Source: Pelecanus crispus (lineage: Eukaryota; Chordata; Aves; Pelecaniformes; Pelecanidae). From it: a stretch of 64,000 bases of DNA. The stretch is taken from positions 17,561,702 to 17,625,701 of the forward strand of contig NC_134654.1 in the NCBI RefSeq assembly GCF_030463565.1. The letters run 5' to 3'. How positions within the stretch are numbered: the stretch's first letter is position 1; each line of letters starts with the position of its first letter. A model generated the notes under the pieces. The model was not told the DNA's origin and ran no database searches. It saw nothing but the letters and a program-made list of their open reading frames with translations. Positions 60,701-64,000 of the stretch are shown one piece after another. The position numbers were made by a program, and so were the translations under genes.

Positions 60701-63344
60701 CACAAGAAGTTGGGAAGGGACACAGCCGGGACAGCTGGCCCCAACTGACCCAAGGAAGGGGGGGATGTTCGGAGTGATGGCGTTTGTCTTCCCAGGTAAT
60801 CGTTAACGCGTGACGGAGCCCTGCTTTCCTGGAGATGGCTGAACACCTGCCTGCCCATGGGAAGTAGTGAATGAATTGCTTGTTTTGCTTTGCTTGCCTG
60901 CGTGGCCTTTGCTTTACCTATTAAACTGTCTTTATCTCAATCCATGAGTTTTCTCACTTTTACTCTTCCAATTCTCTCCCCCATCCCACCAGGGGGGAGT
61001 GAGCCAGCAGCTGTGTGGTGCTGAGCTGCTGGCTGGGGTTAAACCATGACACAGCCAAAGGCTGCACATCCCGGCAGGCTGAATGGCACAAATTAAACCC
61101 CAAGTTTGCTCGTCCCAGCACTTCACTGCATTGCTCCACGCATGCAAGTGGCTCATTAACCACAGGGCTAATTGCTGCACAGCAAAGCAGTGCGCGTGGC
61201 TTGGCTGCTGTGGGTAGCATCCCAACCACTCGGCGCAGACCAGACTGACAGGGCATCAGGTGCTTCTTGCTCCGAATTGCAACAAGCCCCTCAGCACCAG
61301 GACACGTGTCTCTTTGTCCTTCGCCACTTCCCAAATTGCTCGTTTCTGAGAATCCCCTTGGATAACTCAACTGGAGGGAAACAATCAGGGTTTTAAAACA
61401 CTGCGAGCAAGTCCCGGTTGCAACACCCACCATCAGGACGGTGAATATACTGGGGGCAGCTCCTGGCTGAGCTGGTTTGCTGGAAATTATTGCACGCGTG
61501 GGGCTGTGATGCTCTAAGATGGGGGGAGACAGCATGAGTTTGGGACCATATTTTAAAGGCTACACAGGTTCTGGTTGTGCCCCTGGAGAAAAGAGCTAGG
61601 ACTTGAGACATGCACCCAGCTTGATGTCCTGCCCAAAACCTATAGTGCAAGGTTTGCCTGGCCCTTTGCATCTTCTGCCTGGGGGAAATTAAAGCCACAC
61701 AAAATTGCCTGTGGATTTCATCGCTGAATCCTGCAGCCCATGACAAAGGCACTGGCAGCAGTGTGCCCCCTCACTTGGACACTTTTCACACCCAACATGA
61801 CCAGCTGTGTGGGTTGTGCTCCCACGGGATGGTTTGGGGGTGACGTGGCTGGGTGGCACACATGGGCTCAGCACACACCGGCGCTTCCTGCAGGTCCCTG
61901 TACCAGGGCTGGGTTTACTCGGTGCTGAGCTCACCAGCTCCTGCTGGGATGGGTCCCCTGGGAAGGGGATGCTCTCTGGCTCCGGTGGGATATGGAGGAT
62001 GGGGACAGAGGAACTGGGGACGTCCTGCTTGGCTGGCAAGCATCGCCCACATTCAGCAGCTCTGGTGCAGTTGCTGTCGCTTGAGGGTGGCACCTTAGGC
62101 ACCCAGAGAGCCCCAGCAGCGCCCAGTGGTGATGGGGAGAGGGTCAGGGCTGTCACTGGGCTGCCTTTGGGCATGGGACCAGCCGGAGGAGGGTTTCCCA
62201 TGGGTTCTGGTGTAGGAAGAGGGTGAAGAATGGGGTAAAAGGGGAGGTTGCAGGTCTTCCACAGTGCCTGGGATGCCGAGGTCCCCCCACCCCAGCAAGA
62301 AGCGATCCCGTCGGGACCCCCGGGTACCCTGCAAATCTCCACTCTGTTGGCTGCCTCCTCCATCTCCTCCCTGAGAGCATCGGCTTTGGCGCCGGAAGGC
62401 TGCAGGTTGCTGGCCAAACCCGAGGACTTCACAGACTGCTGCCACCTGTGGAGAGAGGGCAGAGCTGTCACGGGGAGGGACGGGGACCTGCGCAGAGTGG
62501 TGGCCAGATTTCAACGGACTTGGAGGGCAGCCCAGAGACCCCCCTCAGCCAAGCCCACCATGGTCCTCAGGGCTGAGCACTACAGAGATGGTCCCAACCC
62601 AGGCTGGGATGCAGCATCCACTCCCAACCCTAAACATCCCCAGTCCCCACAACAGGATGCACGCACTGGGCTCTAATTAAGTAATTATTTTCTGCAGGAG
62701 AATGAGCCTCATCCAGGTAGGAGGAGCAAGGAAGGTGATGGGAGAGCCTGGACATGACGCTGGGGACTACAGACACCTCCCAAACCTCTCCCCAGGGCAT
62801 GCCGCGATGTACAGGCCAAGGCAAAGCCCAAAGCACAGCCTGCCAGGTCCCACCACAACGTCTGGGACACAGGATGATCCCAAGGGTCATCCCAGCTCCA
62901 CCCTCTACAGCTCTACAGTGGCAGGCTCTACAGCTCCACAGCTCTACAGTGGCAGGAGCACCTGGCTCTTTGCCATCACGTAAGAACTCACCAAGATAGG
63001 GAAAAGAGGAAAAAAATAAAGATTTGTGCCAGAAAACAACTCTTTTCTGCAGAGGGCAGGTGAGGAAAAGGGATCTATGATTCTGCAGACAAGAGCAGAA
63101 ATCTTTGCTCGTTGCAGAGCTTGACTTCAAGGCACATGGTGACTCGGCTGACGCTTATTGTCCCAACAGAGCCGAGGTACCAGGGCTCTGGGACGTGCCC
63201 TCCCTGGTGCTACCCATCACTTGGGAATTTTTATTTTTTACAAAGCAGCTTTGAAGCCACTTCCTACCGCGTTCTGGAGGAGTCCATGTCCAGCACGAGC
63301 TTTGCCAAGTGTTTCCTCTGCTTTTGGATATTCGGAATTTCCAC
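49162..63344 (-). CDS. ARHGAP44: ARHGAP44 (RICH2) BAR-RhoGAP protein, 3' sixteen coding exons, 5' end outside window
   Basis: In coding order the exons are 63344-63268, 62445-62328, 60203-60135, 60049-59968, 59131-59004, 58859-58748, 56829-56748, 55838-55758, 55672-55559, 55420-55329, 55025-54845, 54263-54246, 53966-53745, 52092-51980, 51876-51499 and 49313-49162. Every junction is GT-AG and the joined 2,019 bases stay in frame for 672 residues. The order is the end of the BAR domain (VEIPNIQ to IKAQQ), then RhoGAP with the arginine-finger loop GLFRVAP, LKSYLRELPEPLM and PSNVAIVLGPNLLWPQ, then a proline-rich SH3-binding tail and the C-terminal PDZ ligand ESTAL. The family stimulates GTP hydrolysis on Rac1/Cdc42 at curved membranes and binds Shank PDZ domains. 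The human protein is 818 residues, so about 150 are missing upstream. The paralogue ARHGAP17 is less likely given the close match along the BAR/RhoGAP part and the ESESTAL end. Confidence 0.95.
49737..49965 (+). repeat. ~30-bp minisatellite, about 7 copies
   Basis: Imperfect copies of gggtgcaatgccagggctgc plus accgatgcc follow one another in the last ARHGAP44 intron. Confidence 0.88.
50311..51405 (+). repeat. 20-bp minisatellite, about 55 copies, with a 120-bp higher-order duplication
   Basis: The unit is close to cggggacatcaccaccttcc and its 20-bp period is held over more than 1 kb. Six units from about 50,381 are repeated 120 bp later with a single mismatch in the sixty bases compared (accacc versus aacacc), which shows recent unequal exchange or slippage. 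Confidence 0.95.
51499..51876 (-). CDS. ARHGAP44: ARHGAP44 proline-rich exon
   Basis: The acceptor gtctcgcag is followed by AKKLAPIPPRAAAGEQGGGQ, then SPASLSPTPPSTPSPYG, a run of 13 Pro, and KSRPTPKPRPRPALPPPP. The donor is gtaacg. LAPIPP and KSRPTPKPR are conserved. The polyproline run replaces a more complex mammalian segment. Confidence 0.9.
51676..51710. repeat. ARHGAP44: (CGG)n trinucleotide run encoding polyproline
   Basis: About eleven uninterrupted CGG units on the + strand read as CCG proline codons on the - strand. Confidence 0.95.
51895..51916 (+). repeat. homopolymer of 22 G (C on the coding strand) beside an ARHGAP44 splice acceptor
   Basis: On the - strand the C run is followed by gttgtctctgtctcgcag and the exon, so it forms the upstream part of the polypyrimidine tract. 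Length may be uncertain for sequencing reasons. Confidence 0.95.
51980..52092 (-). CDS. ARHGAP44: ARHGAP44 exon
   Basis: The acceptor cgccccag and donor gtagga frame TLKPKELSPGAGQHRGSPGP and end PPAEQSPRALRK. KELSPG and the QSP..LRK motif are conserved. Confidence 0.92.
52130..52480 (+). repeat. A-rich low-complexity block (aaataaaaataaaatt)
   Basis: About 350 bp of A with scattered T and few G/C sits abruptly in GC-rich DNA. On the transcribed strand of ARHGAP44 it is U-rich and ends about 35 nt upstream of an acceptor. Confidence 0.95.
53066..53112 (+). repeat. poly-A simple sequence in an ARHGAP44 intron
   Basis: Runs of A, one of about 19, with interspersed GG lie in the intron upstream of exon 51,980-52,092. 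No SINE or LINE body is attached. Confidence 0.85.
53745..53966 (-). CDS. ARHGAP44: ARHGAP44 exon (linker and start of Pro-rich tail)
   Basis: After the acceptor cccccag the frame reads MGVRVMDTSWVARRGTSVVR, then a Pro/Ala/Ser-rich stretch ending FPPGAERT. The donor is gtaagg. Confidence 0.93.
54246..54263 (-). CDS. ARHGAP44: ARHGAP44 18-nt microexon
   Basis: Between acceptor atgcag and donor gtactg lie 18 bases encoding LRKIQ with split codons at both ends. The residues (GLRKIQSMGV across junctions) are as in the mammalian protein. The length is a multiple of three, so skipping would keep frame. Confidence 0.88.
54845..55025 (-). CDS. ARHGAP44: ARHGAP44 exon
   Basis: The acceptor cccccag and donor gtaggg frame IEFNVTGNYGSPMHVNHNAN and then YSSMPSPDMDHADRR. 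It ends VATDNMMLEFYKKDG. Confidence 0.95.
55329..55420 (-). CDS. ARHGAP44: ARHGAP44 exon (end of RhoGAP domain)
   Basis: The acceptor ccttgcag and donor gtaggc frame NMTEMMTTVSLQIVGIIEPL and then IQHADWFFPG. Confidence 0.96.
55559..55672 (-). CDS. ARHGAP44: ARHGAP44 exon (RhoGAP)
   Basis: The acceptor ttcccag and donor gtaagg frame YLIKFLAKLTEYQDTNKMTP and then SNVAIVLGPNLLWPQAD. It carries the conserved RhoGAP Asn motif. Confidence 0.96.
55758..55838 (-). CDS. ARHGAP44: ARHGAP44 exon (RhoGAP)
   Basis: The acceptor ccctgcag and donor gtgagc frame IAEQEKRLQALWSACEKLPK and then ANYNNI. Confidence 0.95.
56748..56829 (-). CDS. ARHGAP44: ARHGAP44 exon (RhoGAP)
   Basis: The acceptor gccacag and donor gtgagt frame ALKSYLRELPEPLMTFELYE and then EWIQAS. 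The LKxYLRELPEPL motif is a RhoGAP hallmark. Confidence 0.96.
57676..58675 (-). repeat. CR1 LINE fragment, about 1 kb, same strand as ARHGAP44
   Basis: Read on the - strand it encodes broken pieces of CR1 reverse transcriptase (NIFINDADDG, KLADDTKLGG, AIQRDLDRLEKWA) and ends in the typical 3' region (the + strand start is caaatcacagaagggttgag). Frame breaks and a 5' truncation make it inactive. It lies in an ARHGAP44 intron. Confidence 0.95.
58748..58859 (-). CDS. ARHGAP44: ARHGAP44 exon (RhoGAP, arginine finger)
   Basis: The acceptor tgcgaag and donor gtagag frame GLFRVAPSASKLKKLKAALD and then CCVVDVQEYSADPHAIA. The Arg in GLFR is the catalytic arginine finger of the family. The acceptor has a weak pyrimidine tract. 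Confidence 0.95.
59004..59131 (-). CDS. ARHGAP44: ARHGAP44 exon (BAR-GAP junction)
   Basis: The acceptor gtcacag and donor gtgggt frame AWMEKPSFGKPLEEHLAVSG and end ACVTMLLECGMQEE. It begins the RhoGAP domain. Confidence 0.96.
59968..60049 (-). CDS. ARHGAP44: ARHGAP44 exon (end of BAR)
   Basis: The acceptor cccccag and donor gtaagt frame LIEVQAEYHRKSLALLQNVL and then PQIKAQQ. Confidence 0.96.
60135..60203 (-). CDS. ARHGAP44: ARHGAP44 exon (BAR)
   Basis: A phase-0 exon of 23 codons reads DQLSADMYNFVAKEVDYANY and FQT between ctccgcag and gtaagt. Confidence 0.96.
60513..61051 (+). mobile_element. solo LTR of an avian endogenous retrovirus with 5-bp target duplication
   Basis: The element starts TGTGCTGGTTCTGACTGCAG and ends GGGGTTAAACCATGACA, so it has TG...CA termini. 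It is flanked by CAGCC on both sides (60,508-60,512 and 61,052-61,056). It contains ATTAAA at 60,920. There is no internal retroviral sequence on either side, so it is a solo LTR left by recombination. From recollection of the family it may lack part of its middle. It lies antisense to ARHGAP44 in an intron. Confidence 0.88.
61057..62327 (-). other. ARHGAP44 intron remainder, no gene
   Basis: The sequence between the LTR and exon 62,328-62,445 is unique, with short unrelated ORFs. I recognise no element in it. Confidence 0.6.
62328..62445 (-). CDS. ARHGAP44: ARHGAP44 exon (BAR)
   Basis: The acceptor ctccacag is followed by WQQSVKSSGLASNLQPSGAK and then ADALREEMEEAANRVEIC. The donor is gtaccc. 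Confidence 0.96.
63268..63344 (-). CDS. ARHGAP44: ARHGAP44 exon (first in window on this strand)
   Basis: The acceptor ttgcggcag and donor gtagga frame VEIPNIQKQRKHLAKLVLDM and then DSSRT. It enters in phase 0 from an exon outside the window. Confidence 0.95.
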
Positions 63345-64000
63345 CTGCCGCAACGCACAGGAACGGGAGGAGATAAACATCCCTGGAGGGGCATCCAGGG
63401 TAGGTCATACCTAAGCGCAAGGCTGGGTGTTTGGGTTGGTGCAAGCTGGGCGGATAAGGATGCAGCTCCTTATTTCAACATCATTAAGGAGATGGCATAG
63501 CTCATCCCTCCTCCATGAATCCACCTGGGCTGTCCCACCCCCTGACAGCCCAAACAGCAGAACCCACATCCCTGAGAGGAGCATCCTTGGGGGTTCATTG
63601 GGGGAGCATTGGGGAGCTGGATGAAGGCAGAAAAAGGGCTTTTGGGGACAGCAATGCAAAGCCTCCCATGCACAGGCAGTGTTTGACAAAGGATTTGGCA
63701 AAATAAAGTTGTGGTCCAGCTCTGCTCGCCCATCCTGCTAACACCAGCAGTGTGATAAAGCTTTTGCTGTTTCTGCTGGGGAAGATAAAATCAGAACCAA
63801 GCCTGGACATTTTGTGAGATGTAAAAGGGGGGACAAAAGTGTTGGGCAAAATACAAAAGGAAAGAAAAAAAATCCCAAACAACAACGGTATGTTTTTGGA
63901 GCTTGGAAAAATGGGTCAGAAATAAGTGTGTTATCACCTCTGCCTTCAGGAGAGGCAGAAAAGAGCACGAGCAGGGAGGGCAGGCGAAGGGGCCCAGCAG
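63345..64000 (-). other. ARHGAP44 intron reaching the window edge, nothing recognised
   Basis: I searched the - strand for the preceding BAR exon and did not find it. The sequence is unique with no clear repeat. Confidence 0.65.

Noticed and set aside
1-64000. CRISPR arrays, tRNA/rRNA genes, prokaryotic operons
   Set aside because: Tandem repeats here lack unique spacers of constant size with identical direct repeats, no cloverleaf or rRNA segment was recognised, and all genes are spliced vertebrate genes.

Overview
This is a vertebrate nuclear window, almost certainly from a bird. It has GT-AG spliced genes, CR1 LINE fragments with the avian 3' ATTCTATG tail, and a solo endogenous-retrovirus LTR that resembles a family I recall as common in Neoaves. 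The gene-dense half has the GC-rich, minisatellite-rich character of avian microchromosomes. There are no bacterial, phage or plasmid features. I read three protein-coding genes exon by exon. In each, exon phases join without a break and the protein matches a known family along its length.

Region 1 (1-17,550, moderate GC): the last 11 exons of CFAP52 (WDR16) on the + strand, a WD40 protein of the ciliary doublet microtubule inner junction. The first exons lie left of the window. Introns are large and mostly empty, with an ancient CR1/L3-like relic and a small CR1 tail.

Region 2 (17,550-27,080): intergenic DNA with no supportable gene. From roughly 24.8 kb it becomes GC-rich. A few AT-rich blocks with clustered homeodomain-like or forkhead-like motifs could be conserved non-coding elements.

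Region 3 (27,080-46,070, very GC-rich): complete USP43 on the + strand, 15 coding exons and 1,021 residues, with a CpG-island start. A short upstream ORF ends in an ATGA overlap with the main start codon. The introns hold two CR1 copies and many minisatellites, including an array of 14 inverted CCAAT-box-like units and a 20-bp duplication that copies a splice donor.

Region 4 (46,070-48,390): a short convergent intergenic interval with a purine-rich tract and three tandem copies of a ~200-bp unit.

Region 5 (48,390-64,000): the 3' 16 coding exons (672 residues) of ARHGAP44 (RICH2) on the - strand, covering the end of the BAR domain, the RhoGAP domain, a proline-rich tail and a C-terminal PDZ ligand. 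Introns carry a CR1, a solo LTR with a 5-bp target duplication, and a 20-bp minisatellite of about 55 units.

The three genes do not form one pathway: cilia structure, deubiquitination, and Rac/Cdc42 GTPase control at membranes. CFAP52-USP43 adjacency matches the human order. In human, ARHGAP44 lies about 3 Mb away on the same strand, so the tail-to-tail USP43/ARHGAP44 junction here suggests an inversion. I see no new biological system. The interest lies in regulatory layout, splice-site structure, repeats and the synteny break.
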